Shown here: positions 27,582-35,142 of the stretch, piece after piece | Layout of the letters: each line of letters begins with the position of its first letter | Position numbering within the stretch: the stretch's first letter is position 1 | IMG/VR virus record: IMGVR_UViG_3300036806_000051 | Coordinates: 1 to 37,152 of that record | Origin: a virus | DNA length: 37,152 bases | Direction: 5' to 3' (one strand) | Program-made: the position numbers and the translations under genes | Notes under the pieces: model-generated | Seen by the model: the letters and a program-made list of their open reading frames with translations, nothing else | Databases searched by the model: none | What the model was told of the DNA's origin: nothing

Positions 27582-28057
27582 GCCGCGGCCTTCCGGAGCC
27601 GGATCAGGTGCGGGTGCGACCACGTCCGGTCGACTTCCCAGCCGGCGACTTTGAAGCAGAAGCCGGGGTTCGGGCTCGCGACCTTGCGCGTATCGATCCA
27701 GGTGATCCAGCCGTCACGGGGGGCCGGTTCGCCCCACTCGTCCGACTCGCCCCAGGTCGCCCGGGTCAGGGCCTCAGCCTCGAGGACGAGCTCGGAGCTG
27801 AGGCGAGGCCCCTCGTTCCGGAACAGGCTGCATCGCCACGCGTCCAGCCCGTCCAGGGCCAGGGCTCGGGCCGGCCAGTGTGTGATCCACCCCGCGAGGC
27901 CGTCGGCCGTCCGGAGGATCAGGACCCGACCGGGCGGGCCCACGGTGCGACCCGTCGAGCCGAAGGTCGAATAGTGCCGGGACCGGAGCGCGCGCACCGC
28001 CGCGCCTGAGCGGGTCGTTACTTCCCAGCCGGACGAGGGCCAGAGCGTCGGGACCAC
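27578..28057 (-). CDS. conserved phage protein, GNAT-like
   Basis: A 159-aa protein resembling a widespread hypothetical family of phages and bacteria: RSRHYSTFGSTGRTVGPPGR, then VLILRTADGLAGWITHWPAR, then CSLFRNEGPRLSSELVLEAE, then KVASPNPGFCFKVAGWEV. The last two blocks (FRNEG..lSSeLi and NPGyCF..AGW) are typical. The fold looks like GNAT acyltransferases, but a CoA-binding motif is not evident. I chose GTG 28057 because AAGGA lies 6 bases upstream. The longer frame (to 28240) would overlap the previous gene and adds low-complexity residues. Confidence 0.7.
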   Translation of the reverse strand: MVPTLWPSSGWEVTTRSGAAVRALRSRHYSTFGSTGRTVGPPGRVLILRTADGLAGWITHWPARALALDGLDAWRCSLFRNEGPRLSSELVLEAEALTRATWGESDEWGEPAPRDGWITWIDTRKVASPNPGFCFKVAGWEVDRTWSHPHLIRLRKAAA

Positions 28058-28203
28058 GAGGGGTCCTTCGGTGACGGGATCGGCGGCCCGGAGGGCAGAC
28101 CGGGCCCTCGTTGCATCGCCGGACGGCTCGCCGCTCGGCTTGTGGCCGCGCTCGCCGCCGGCAGAGGCGGGACGTTCGGTGGGTTGATTGTGCCGCACCA
28201 GTG
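28058..28203. other. gap between genes
   Basis: If translation of the downstream gene starts at 28057, this 146-base stretch is noncoding. Just before it the minus strand has TTGACA (28207-28202), overlapping the stop of the preceding gene, but no -10 at the right distance. I saw no convincing terminator. Confidence 0.35.
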
Positions 28204-28530
28204 TCAAGCGGAATCGCGGCCCCTGGGCCGACTTGTCCACGGTCGCTCGTCCACGATCCGGACCTGGAGCGTTCGGGACGTGTGGACAACCTCCCGAAGT
28301 TCGTGGATAACTTCGGGGACCCCGCCCAGCTCGGCGAGGCGGACGCCGTAGCCGGCGAACAGCTCGGCCTCGCTCAGCGTCGAATCCTGCCCGGGCAATC
28401 GACGCGCGACCGGAGCGGCGGACGCGGCTTCAGCATCCGCGCTGCGAACGGGGCCGCCCGGAGCGTCCTCCGTCCGGTGACGCGGCAGGGGGCTCGTGGG
28501 CCGCTCCGGTCGGGCGTCGATTGTGCTCAC
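28204..28530 (-). CDS. protein of unknown function overlying DnaA-box-like sequences
   Basis: A 108-aa protein. The first half is low-complexity (RPERPTSPLPRHRTEDAPG and an Ala-rich part). The second half is better structured: LSEAELFAGYGVRLAELGGVP, then EVIHELREVVHTSRTLQVR. GTG 28530 forms a GTGA overlap with the methyltransferase stop. Its last third overlies four DnaA-box-like sequences. Confidence 0.55.
   Translation of the reverse strand: MSTIDARPERPTSPLPRHRTEDAPGGPVRSADAEAASAAPVARRLPGQDSTLSEAELFAGYGVRLAELGGVPEVIHELREVVHTSRTLQVRIVDERPWTSRPRGRDSA
28233..28310. other. cluster of DnaA-box-like sequences, candidate origin
   Basis: Four 9-mers close to the DnaA box lie within 78 bp: TTGTCCACG (28233-28241, plus), TCGTCCACG (28247-28255, plus), TTGTCCACA (28289-28281, minus) and TTATCCACG (28310-28302, minus). 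The third is the exact box favoured in high-GC Gram-positive bacteria. Two boxes face each way. They lie inside a coding region, and no AT-rich unwinding stretch adjoins them, so origin function is inference. Confidence 0.4.
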
Positions 28531-30509
28531 GCGGTTCGCTCCGGCAGCTCGTCCTGCCCGAAGAAGCCGTCGAACGTGACGCCCGCGTGGGGCGACCGCT
28601 TCGCCGGCCAGTGACCCTTCGACTTCGCGCGGCGACGGTTCGGAGCTGGAACGTCCAGGCCGAGCCCTCGAGCGTTCCCGATCAGGCGGGCCCGGCTGAT
28701 CGCGGCGGACTCGGGGTCCCGCTCGATGCCGATCCAGGTGAACCCCTCGGCCTCGGCTGCGACCGCGGTCGTGCCAGATCCCAGGAACGGGTCGACCACG
28801 ATCCCGCCCGGGGGCGTGACGAGCCGGACCAGGTGCCGCATGAGCTCGGTCGGCTTGACCGTCGGGTGCGTGTTCTCCCGGGGGGCCGCGATGAAGCGCG
28901 CGCTCACCGGATCCGGGTCGGCCGCCTCAGCATTGCCGTGGTTGCCCAGGGCGACCTGCCGGGCTTCGACCTGCCCGCGGACCACGGGCTCGCGATCCTG
29001 CCGCGTCGCCTTCGGGATCAGGAAGAACCGGGAGTAGGTGCCCGCGTCGGCGTAGTGGAACGGCGTCTCGCCGGCCGGCTGCCCGAGGCCGCGGCCGTAG
29101 ATGACCTCGTCCTCGCGCCCGACGCCCCGGCTCGGGGCCGTCCAGACGAAGTCCGTCTCGCCCCCGCCGATCACGCCCGGCACGTCGCCGTCGAAGATCG
29201 GGTCGGTCAGGGCGAGGTTCGCCGGCCACCGCCCGAGCTCGTTCGCCTCAGCGTCGCCGACGCGGTCCAGGGTGCGGGGGTCCAGGGCGGCCGCCCGGTT
29301 CAGCGAGCCGTCGACGCTGCCCTCCAGGGCGACGCCCTCGGGCGACACGTAGCCGGCCTTCAGGTAGCCGCCGCCCTGGGCGATCCGCTCGGCGTCCTCG
29401 GGGCTGATCGGGATCCGCGTACCGTCGATGTTCAGGGCCCCGGTCCCGTGCGTCAGGACGTTGACGGCGACCGACGCGCTGAGCGGCTTGCGGGCCATGA
29501 CGATCGGCTCCCAGGCCGGCTTGAGCGCGGTGCCCCAGCCCTGCCACTCCTGGGCGGCCGCCGTGGCGGGCGTCGTGAGCTCGAGGGTCGCCCGACCGCG
29601 GCCGTCCTGCCCTGGGGCGTAGACGAAGTCCGACGCGTCGCGCTCGCCGACGACCTCGCGCTCGGCCTCCTCGAGGAACAGGGCGTCGAAGCGGTCGCCG
29701 AGCTCGAGGCGATCCCGGAGGATCAGGTAGTCGGTCCGGTTCGGGACGGCCGGCTGGCTCCCGGCCGTCAGGTAGTGCCCGAGCATCGCGTTCCCCAGGG
29801 CGTCGGCGAGCTCGCGGCGGGTGACGCCCGTCGTGGCCATCGCGGCGAGGCACGCGTCGCGGAAGTCGGCGAAGGGGGCCGCCGCCCCGCCGAGGCGGTC
29901 GATCGCCTTGCTCACGTTCAGCGACTTCGGGAACCCCTGCGCGTAGGCCCAGACGAGGCAGTCGCGAATCTCCCAGCCGGCATCCTCGAGGCCCGACACG
30001 AGCCGGTGGTACGTCCTGGTCCCGCCGAACGCGAGGATGTGGGCCCCGGGCTTCGCGACGCGGTACGCCTCGAGCGCCCAGGTCCGGCACCACTCGCCGA
30101 ACGCGAGCGACGTCGGCGGGGCCGCGTAACGATCGATCGGTTCGGTGATCCACTTCGACGTCGCGGGGTCGCACGCGTGGGGGTTCCGGAACTGGTCGCG
30201 CTTGCCGCATCCGGAGCAGCGCGACGTGGTCGGCCGCTTGCCCGCGCCGTATTCGACCCGGCCAGCTGCCGGCAGGGTGTCGTTCTCAGCTTTGAGGGTG
30301 CCCTGCCCGCCCAGGTGCTCGCCGCGGTGCCGCATGGTCCCGGGGTCGTCCAGCCGGAACGCGTCCCACTCCTTGCCCATGAACTCGAGCCCGTACGGGG
30401 GGTCGCAGACGATCGCGTCGATCGACTCGGCCGGCCAGCCGGCCATGACCTCGACGCAATCGCCCACGACGACCTCGTTCCGGGGGAGCTCCCCCGTCTG
30501 ATCGGTCAC
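28527..30509 (-). CDS. large DNA methyltransferase (beta-class order, HTH-like insertion)
   Basis: Site-specific DNA methyltransferase of 660 aa. Motif IV CDPPYGLEFMGKEWD is at about 35-49, and SAM-binding DPFLGSGTTAVAAEAEG at about 573-589, followed by an intact motif II WIGIERDPE. A Cys cluster CSGCGKRDQFRNPHAC lies at about 98-113. An HTH-like insert at about 222-266 (ATTGVTRRELADALGNAML) interrupts the core. The THPTVKPTELMRHLV segment is typical of N4/N6 methyltransferases. Start GTG 30509, 8 bases after the metallopeptidase stop. It lacks a visible restriction partner and so is likely an orphan methyltransferase for self-protection. Confidence 0.9.
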   Translation of the reverse strand: MTDQTGELPRNEVVVGDCVEVMAGWPAESIDAIVCDPPYGLEFMGKEWDAFRLDDPGTMRHRGEHLGGQGTLKAENDTLPAAGRVEYGAGKRPTTSRCSGCGKRDQFRNPHACDPATSKWITEPIDRYAAPPTSLAFGEWCRTWALEAYRVAKPGAHILAFGGTRTYHRLVSGLEDAGWEIRDCLVWAYAQGFPKSLNVSKAIDRLGGAAAPFADFRDACLAAMATTGVTRRELADALGNAMLGHYLTAGSQPAVPNRTDYLILRDRLELGDRFDALFLEEAEREVVGERDASDFVYAPGQDGRGRATLELTTPATAAAQEWQGWGTALKPAWEPIVMARKPLSASVAVNVLTHGTGALNIDGTRIPISPEDAERIAQGGGYLKAGYVSPEGVALEGSVDGSLNRAAALDPRTLDRVGDAEANELGRWPANLALTDPIFDGDVPGVIGGGETDFVWTAPSRGVGREDEVIYGRGLGQPAGETPFHYADAGTYSRFFLIPKATRQDREPVVRGQVEARQVALGNHGNAEAADPDPVSARFIAAPRENTHPTVKPTELMRHLVRLVTPPGGIVVDPFLGSGTTAVAAEAEGFTWIGIERDPESAAISRARLIGNARGLGLDVPAPNRRRAKSKGHWPAKRSPHAGVTFDGFFGQDELPERTA

Positions 30510-30517
30510 GCGGCCGG

Positions 30518-31198
30518 TCAGTGTGTCGGGGGTGCGGCGTCGGTCGGCGGGACCGACCGGAGCTTGCGCGGGTTCGCGGGCGTCTCGGGCTTGCGGAAGT
30601 TCTCCACCGGCTCCTGCCCGTCCAGCGCGGCCTCGACGATCGGGACCACGATGTCGGTCAGCTTGCCGACCGCCTCCTCGACCGGGGTGAGCTTCTGCTG
30701 CTCGCCCAGGGTCGCCCGGGTGGGCTGCCCGCTCGAGTCGAACAGGCCGAGCTGCTCGTCGAACGTCCGGATGTCGGGCTGCCACGCGCCGTACTGCCGG
30801 ACAACCCAGTGGAATTCGGTGAGGTCATGCTTCACGACGCGGAGCGCGCCGCGGTCCGACATCTCGCCGTGGCAGAGTTCGTGGGCGACGAGCGCCTCGC
30901 GTTCGACCGCGTCCAGCTCGCGCCAGTAGATCTCCTTGATCTCGATCACGGCGTCGAACCCGACCAGCCCGTGGTACAGGGGCGGGACCTTGCGGAACTT
31001 GCCCATGTAGTCGCGCTCGGCGTCCGGCTTCGGGCGTGCGCCCTGGACCATGACGTAGCCGAGCTGGAAGTTCGTCGTCCAGCCGAATCGCATGGGGTAC
31101 AGGCGGATCAGCCGGTGGGCGATTTCGCTGATATCGGCCGACTCGGAATAGACGACCGGGGCGGCGGGTTCCTTGACCTTGCGTGGTCGGCGTGGCAT
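30518..31198 (-). CDS. phage metallopeptidase-like protein
   Basis: A 226-aa protein of the phage putative metallopeptidase family (PF18894-like). Core: REALVAHELCHGEMSDRGAL at about 99-118 gives the H-E-x-x-H motif, followed by VVKHDLTEFHWVVRQYGAWQ at about 120-139, with the conserved HD-x-x-EF. N-terminal VYSESADISEIAHRLIRLYP. The substrate is unknown; it may be structural rather than catalytic. ATG 31198 has GAGGAGG 5 bases upstream, so it probably starts a translation unit after the hairpin at 31237-31271. Confidence 0.85.
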   Translation of the reverse strand: MPRRPRKVKEPAAPVVYSESADISEIAHRLIRLYPMRFGWTTNFQLGYVMVQGARPKPDAERDYMGKFRKVPPLYHGLVGFDAVIEIKEIYWRELDAVEREALVAHELCHGEMSDRGALRVVKHDLTEFHWVVRQYGAWQPDIRTFDEQLGLFDSSGQPTRATLGEQQKLTPVEEAVGKLTDIVVPIVEAALDGQEPVENFRKPETPANPRKLRSVPPTDAAPPTH

Positions 31199-31236
31199 CG
31201 GGTCCTCCTCGGGATCTGGCCGGTGATGGGGGGGTG

Positions 31237-31271
31237 CCGGCCCCGCGCGTGCCCTCTGAGCGCGGAGCCGG
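31237..31271 (-). terminator. GC-rich hairpin in an intergenic gap
   Basis: Inverted repeat CCGGCCCCGCGC (31237-31248) and GCGCGGAGCCGG (31260-31271), 12 bp with one mismatch and an 11-base loop, in the 81-base gap before the metallopeptidase gene. No U-tract follows, so it may only attenuate transcription or stabilise mRNA. Confidence 0.45.
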
Positions 31272-31279
31272 CCCGGGGG

Positions 31280-31588
31280 TTACTTGTCGGTGCGGGTGCC
31301 CTCGACCTTCGCGGTCAGCCAGGGCCACGTCGCCGACACGGTGGCGGCGATCGCCTCCTCGAGGTGCGTGACGGTCGGGGCTTCGATCGTCTCGGGCGTG
31401 CCCTCGGGCGTCTCCCCGCTTTCGCGGAGCGTGACCCGGAACTCGTCCACGGCGAGCGGCTTCTTCGGCATCTGATCTCCTCGCTTCTTCCCCCGCCGAG
31501 CGGCGGACTTCTCCGCTCTGGCCAGGATCGCGTGTCGGTTGCGGCGGGCTCGGACCGCCGACGGGTTCGTGGCGTGCTGGGCTTTCAC
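31280..31588 (-). CDS. protein with basic N-terminus and internal start
   Basis: A 102-aa protein starting at GTG 31588, which makes a GTGA overlap with the Gp3-like gene. The first 39 residues are very basic (SAVRARRNRHAILARAEKSA and so on). An ATG at 31471 in the same frame has AGGAG 5 bases upstream and would give a 63-aa form (PKKPLAVDEFRVTLRESGET, then HLEEAIAATVSATWPWLTAK). Both forms are plausible. Function unknown. Confidence 0.6.
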   Translation of the reverse strand: MKAQHATNPSAVRARRNRHAILARAEKSAARRGKKRGDQMPKKPLAVDEFRVTLRESGETPEGTPETIEAPTVTHLEEAIAATVSATWPWLTAKVEGTRTDK

Positions 31589-32694
31589 CCGGCGAGCTGG
31601 GCTTCGATCTTCCTCCAGAGCGTCAGACGTTGCGCGGGCGTCAGGGGGACGTCCTCGGGGCGGTCCGGGAAGGCGAGCTTCGCCTCTTCGACCGCGTAGG
31701 CGAGGCCGACCTTCGCGGCGTTCAGCTTCGCGATCAGGTCCTCCTGGGTCAGGCCCTCGGGCTCGGCGTCCTCGCGGAACTCGCCCTCCTCGAGCTCGCC
31801 GGCCAGGGGGCTCGCCGCCTTCAGCGCGTCGCCCGTGGGCAGCTCGCCCGCGGCGATCGCGTCCTCGGCCGTCGCCGTGCTCGCGCCGCTGAGGCCCTCC
31901 AGGTCGGCCGGATCCGCGACGTCGCCGGTCGGGACCGGTGCCCGGAAGTCCGACTCGGCCGGCAGCTCGGCCTCGGGGCCTTCGTGCCGGACGCCCAGGC
32001 CCGTCCCGAGCTGCCGCGCCGGCGCGGCCCCCGCGTCGATCAGGTCCAGGTACCGCGTCTCGATGAACTCGATCACCGGGACCGCGTACCGGTTCGTGGG
32101 CTTGCCGGGGACCTTCTTGTCCCGCTGATCCAGGCGGAGCCGGGCGGGGATCGGCCGGCCCGCGTTCGATGCGAACGCCAGGATCTCGGCTGCCCCGGCG
32201 AGCTCGACCGCGGCGTAGAACCCGTGCGACTCGAGCCGCCAGACGCCGATGTCCGGGAGCTCGGGGAGCATGACGTTCAGCCGGGTCGTCGGCTTGCACG
32301 CGGTCGGCGGGAGTGCCGCGGCCGCGGCCCGCCGCTCGTCCGGATCCGCTGGGCAGAGGCACGGGCCGTCGGTGAGGACGTTGACCCGGCCGTCGCAGCG
32401 CCTCTGGCATCCGCCAGCTGACCAGAGCTCGTACCACTGACTGACCGACTGACCGGGCGGGACCATGATCTCGAGTGTCGGCGACGTCGTCACCACTTCC
32501 CAGCCGTCCTGCCACGCCTGGACCTCGCCGCCGTAGACCGCGGCCGCGTGTTCGATCAGCTCCCGGGAGCTCGAGGTCAGCCGGAACGTGTCCAGCTTCT
32601 CGGGCCGCATCCGGCCACCCTTCGCGCTGACCTGGACCCCGGTGCGGATCCGGCCCAGCTCGCGCATTCGGACTTGGAGGTCGGCGATCGGCAC
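31585..32694 (-). CDS. Gp3-like recombination directionality factor family protein
   Basis: A 369-aa protein resembling the recombination directionality factor Gp3-like family (phiC31 gp3 relatives, which switch serine integrases to excision). Diagnostic segments: PIADLQVRMRELGRIRTGV at the start, RPEKLDTFRLTS, YGGEVQAWQDGWEV, QWYELWSAGGCQRRCDG, then CKPTTRLNVMLPELPDIGVW followed by RLESHGFYAAVELA. The C-terminal third is acidic and low-complexity. GTG start 32694. No integrase was found here. Family members are also frequent in phages without a known integrase, so another role in DNA metabolism is possible. Confidence 0.85.
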   Translation of the reverse strand: MPIADLQVRMRELGRIRTGVQVSAKGGRMRPEKLDTFRLTSSSRELIEHAAAVYGGEVQAWQDGWEVVTTSPTLEIMVPPGQSVSQWYELWSAGGCQRRCDGRVNVLTDGPCLCPADPDERRAAAAALPPTACKPTTRLNVMLPELPDIGVWRLESHGFYAAVELAGAAEILAFASNAGRPIPARLRLDQRDKKVPGKPTNRYAVPVIEFIETRYLDLIDAGAAPARQLGTGLGVRHEGPEAELPAESDFRAPVPTGDVADPADLEGLSGASTATAEDAIAAGELPTGDALKAASPLAGELEEGEFREDAEPEGLTQEDLIAKLNAAKVGLAYAVEEAKLAFPDRPEDVPLTPAQRLTLWRKIEAQLAG

Positions 32695-32696
32695 GG

Positions 32697-32960
32697 TCAG
32701 GACCCTCCCAGGCGGTGCGGCCCGATCACCGGGCAGAGGTCCGCGAGCGCGTCCTCGATGTACGTCTCGCCGGCCCGGATCGCCCGGAACGCCTCGAGCA
32801 TCCGGTAGCCCTCGCCCAGCTTGCCGAGCTCGAGGCCGAGCTCCAGCCCGCCCATGTACCGGGCGATCGCCTCGGGCGTGTTCTCCTCGGGTCGGGGGTC
32901 GGCCCGTTTGACGTGTTCGACGACCTGCCGGTACAGGGCCTCGGCCTCAGCGCGTCTCAT
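32697..32960 (-). CDS. protein of unknown function
   Basis: An 87-aa helical protein: RRAEAEALYRQVVEHVKRAD, then EAIARYMGGLELGLELGKLG, then YRMLEAFRAIRAGETYIEDA. ATG 32960 forms an ATGA overlap with the gene before it. It ends two bases before the Gp3-like gene start. No family recognised. Confidence 0.62.
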   Translation of the reverse strand: MRRAEAEALYRQVVEHVKRADPRPEENTPEAIARYMGGLELGLELGKLGEGYRMLEAFRAIRAGETYIEDALADLCPVIGPHRLGGS

Positions 32961-33421
32961 CGCCGGCCGACCTGGTACCGGAGCGTGCCCGGCACGTCGG
33001 CCTCACCCTGGACGAGCGGCCGGCCCAGGAGCTTCGGGACACTGCCGTCCGACCGGTCCAGGGCCTCCGCGGCGTTCAGGTCTTCCCAGACGTCCGGCGA
33101 CACGACCCACCAGCCGGCCGGGACCGTGTCGGGTCCCGCGCTGACCAGCCGGAGCTCGCCCTTCGCGCGGTCCCGGATGCTCGCGGCGATCGCGCTGATC
33201 TCGCTGAGGTCGTCCACGCCCAGGGACACGGGCGGGATCGGCTCGGTGAAGATCCCGAGCCGGAGGTTCGCCCCCGCCGCGATAGCCGCCCGCTCCTCGT
33301 CGGACGGCTTCCAGGTCATGTAGACCTCGCCACGGCGGGGGCGTTCCACCCACGCGTCGCCGACGTCGGGCGTCGGGCCGCGGTAGACGATGGTCGACGC
33401 CCGGGTTCGGATCGGGATCAT
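32957..33421 (-). CDS. protein of unknown function
   Basis: A 154-aa protein. Segments: VYRGPTPDVGDAWVERPRRG, EVYMTWKPSDEERAAIAAGA, FTEPIPPVSLGVDDLSEI, and a C-terminal part with ELRLVSAGPDTVPAGWWVVS. ATG 33421 overlaps the previous stop (ATGA). No enzyme or binding motif that I can name. Confidence 0.62.
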   Translation of the reverse strand: MIPIRTRASTIVYRGPTPDVGDAWVERPRRGEVYMTWKPSDEERAAIAAGANLRLGIFTEPIPPVSLGVDDLSEISAIAASIRDRAKGELRLVSAGPDTVPAGWWVVSPDVWEDLNAAEALDRSDGSVPKLLGRPLVQGEADVPGTLRYQVGRR

Positions 33422-33849
33422 CGGACGATCCGCGGGGGCAGCTCGGCCGAGTCGCCCATCGTCACGGTGCCGGGTCGGTCGTAGTGCCAGGGGTTCCCGC
33501 ATCCGACGATCGGGATCGGCCGGCCGTCGTTCCACTCCGCGACGAGCCGCATCGCGGACGCGGACCCGCAGACCGGGCAGGCTTCGAAGGGCGACGGGGC
33601 TGCCGTGTTCACGGGCTCGGCGGTCTGGGCGGTCATGGTCCGAGGGGTCCTCCACTGATCGGCCTGGGGGCAGGTGGCGAAGTGCGACGTTCCGGCCCGG
33701 TCGATCGGGGCCTTCTTCCCGCGTGCCGTCAGGCACCAGAGCACTTCGGCCCCGCATGATCGGCAGTGGCCGACGTTGTCCGGGGTCCAGCCCTGGGGGA
33801 TGGTCCAGCCGACGAAGGCCGGAGCGTCGCGCATCTGGTCGGCGGTCAT
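33418..33849 (-). CDS. two-part zinc-ribbon protein
   Basis: A 143-aa protein with two zinc-ribbon-like halves: WTPDNVGHCRSCGAEVLWC (with PIDRAGTSHFATCP) at residues about 20-62, and FEACPVCGSASAMRLVAEW ending with WHYDRPG in the second half. ATG start at 33849 forms an ATGA overlap with the exonuclease. The two halves may derive from fused small genes. DNA or protein binding is likely. Confidence 0.66.
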   Translation of the reverse strand: MTADQMRDAPAFVGWTIPQGWTPDNVGHCRSCGAEVLWCLTARGKKAPIDRAGTSHFATCPQADQWRTPRTMTAQTAEPVNTAAPSPFEACPVCGSASAMRLVAEWNDGRPIPIVGCGNPWHYDRPGTVTMGDSAELPPRIVR

Positions 33850-34859
33850 ACGAGGGCCGCCTCGAGCTCGGGGGTCGCCGCGGGCGGCGGCAGGTCCTCG
33901 AGGAACACGGTCCGCGCGACGGTCTTCTGGAACCGGAATACCTCGCGGGCGTGGAGGAACATTCGGTAGATCGGCTCGTCGATCCGCACGAACCGGGGCC
34001 GGTAGCCCTTCGGCGTGACGTGGAGGACGATGGCCGCGTCGATCTGGGGGACGGGGTGCTCGGTGATCCCGTCCGCGCCGCCGATGAACTCGCCGCGGGC
34101 GTACGCGCTGAGCTGGAGGCCGACCTCGGGGTACGTCGCGCGGCCGGACTTGTAGTCCACGAGGATCGTCAGGACGCGATCGGGGGCGAGGCGGGCGAGC
34201 CATCCCGGGACCGGCAGCTCGGCCGCCCGGAACGCCGCCACGATTCGCCAGACCGGGAGCTGGATGATCGCGTCCAGGGTGCCGGCGTAGCCCTGGGCCC
34301 GGTTGAAGACGGTCGCTTCGGTCGCGAGGTAGGTCGGCCGCCACCCCTCGAGGAACGCGAGGAACGAGGTCATGTGCCCGGTGAGGTCGGCCGGCCACTC
34401 GGGGAGCTCCCGCCCCGCGGCGTACGCCTCGCCCGTCTCGGCAATCAGCCGGAGGACGTGCTCCTCGGCCGCGTCGTGGACCTCGATCCCCAGGGCCGCC
34501 GCGCGATCGCGGACGCGCTCCGGCTCAGCCTTCAGGTACCGGGTCGCCAGATCCCGCTCGGTGAGGTCGGCGAGCTTCAGCTTCGCGAGCCCACCCGCGG
34601 CCTTCTTCGCCAGGACGTCCGCGCGGCCGAGCCCGGCCCAGGTCCGGAGGGCCGCCCGGGCCCGCGAGTGGGGCGACCGCGCGGCGAGCTCGGCGTAGAC
34701 GAGCTCGGCCACGAGCTTCGCGTACCACGGCGGCAGGTGCCACTTCGGGACGCCGCCGCCGATGATGGTCGTCACGGAATAGAACCCCTCGGGCGGGATG
34801 CCCCAGAGGTACAGGCGGTCGCCGGCCTCGTCGGACCGGGCGAGGGCAGGTGAGCTCAT
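33846..34859 (-). CDS. PD-(D/E)XK exonuclease (Cas4/RecB-like)
   Basis: Nuclease of 337 aa related to Cas4/RecB-type exonucleases. Key motif region: GYAGTLDAIIQLP (metal-binding D of T-L-D) then TILVDYKSGRATYPEVGLQL (D-x-K of V-D-Y-K-S-G, then Q of LQL). The early part has LYLWGIPPEGFYSVTTIIGG, resembling the 'ypSVTtil' start of phage Cas4-like enzymes. Probable role: DNA end processing in recombination. ATG 34859 was chosen over an upstream GTG because it forms an ATGA overlap with a 20-codon gene. Confidence 0.85.
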   Translation of the reverse strand: MSSPALARSDEAGDRLYLWGIPPEGFYSVTTIIGGGVPKWHLPPWYAKLVAELVYAELAARSPHSRARAALRTWAGLGRADVLAKKAAGGLAKLKLADLTERDLATRYLKAEPERVRDRAAALGIEVHDAAEEHVLRLIAETGEAYAAGRELPEWPADLTGHMTSFLAFLEGWRPTYLATEATVFNRAQGYAGTLDAIIQLPVWRIVAAFRAAELPVPGWLARLAPDRVLTILVDYKSGRATYPEVGLQLSAYARGEFIGGADGITEHPVPQIDAAIVLHVTPKGYRPRFVRIDEPIYRMFLHAREVFRFQKTVARTVFLEDLPPPAATPELEAALV

Positions 34860-34918
34860 CGGCCCCAGACCTGCCGCAGATACCACCAGCGGCGGATGCG
34901 CCGGACGACGGCGGTCAT
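34856..34918 (-). CDS. 20-aa basic microprotein tiled between genes
   Basis: An open frame with ATG 34918-34916 overlapping the stop of the coiled-coil gene (ATGA) and TGA 34858-34856 overlapping the exonuclease start (ATGA). The peptide MTAVVRRIRRWWYLRQVWGR has six Arg and three Trp. Coupling on both sides is exact, as for its larger neighbours. It might be a functional peptide or just a translational bridge that hands ribosomes to the exonuclease. Confidence 0.55.
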   Translation of the reverse strand: MTAVVRRIRRWWYLRQVWGR

Positions 34919-35142
34919 TCGAACAGGGACCGCGCGGCCCGGAGCTGCCGGATCGCGTGCCCGTGCCGGCCGTGGCCGATGTTGTCGATCGCGTTCCGGA
35001 TCGCCATCCGGAGCTTGTCGCGCTCGACGGTCGCCGTCCGGAGCTCGCCCTCGAGCTCGCGGATCCGGGCCATCGTCGGCGGGTTCCCGTCCTCGTCCAG
35101 GCCCATCGCGTCGCGGAGTCGGGCCCCCAGGTCGGCGGTCAT
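34915..35142 (-). CDS. coiled-coil protein
   Basis: A 75-aa protein, mostly helical. It contains ARIRELEGELRTATVERDKL, a likely coiled coil (about 25-44), followed by RMAIRNAIDNIGHGRHGHAI. ATG 35142 forms an ATGA overlap with the zinc-finger gene. Function unknown. Confidence 0.65.
   Translation of the reverse strand: MTADLGARLRDAMGLDEDGNPPTMARIRELEGELRTATVERDKLRMAIRNAIDNIGHGRHGHAIRQLRAARSLFE

Noticed and set aside
28179-28207. Promoter from the TTGACA at 28207-28202
   Set aside because: No -10 box at 15-19 bases; the only similar hexamer (CACAAT) is 9 bases away.
28058-28240. Longer N-terminus (start GTG 28240) for the GNAT-like protein
   Set aside because: Overlaps the previous gene by 37 bases and adds low-complexity residues; GTG 28057 has a ribosome site.
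28521-30929. 802-aa open frame on the plus strand
   Set aside because: Antisense of the large methyltransferase, whose DPPY and DPFLGSGTT motifs prove the coding strand.
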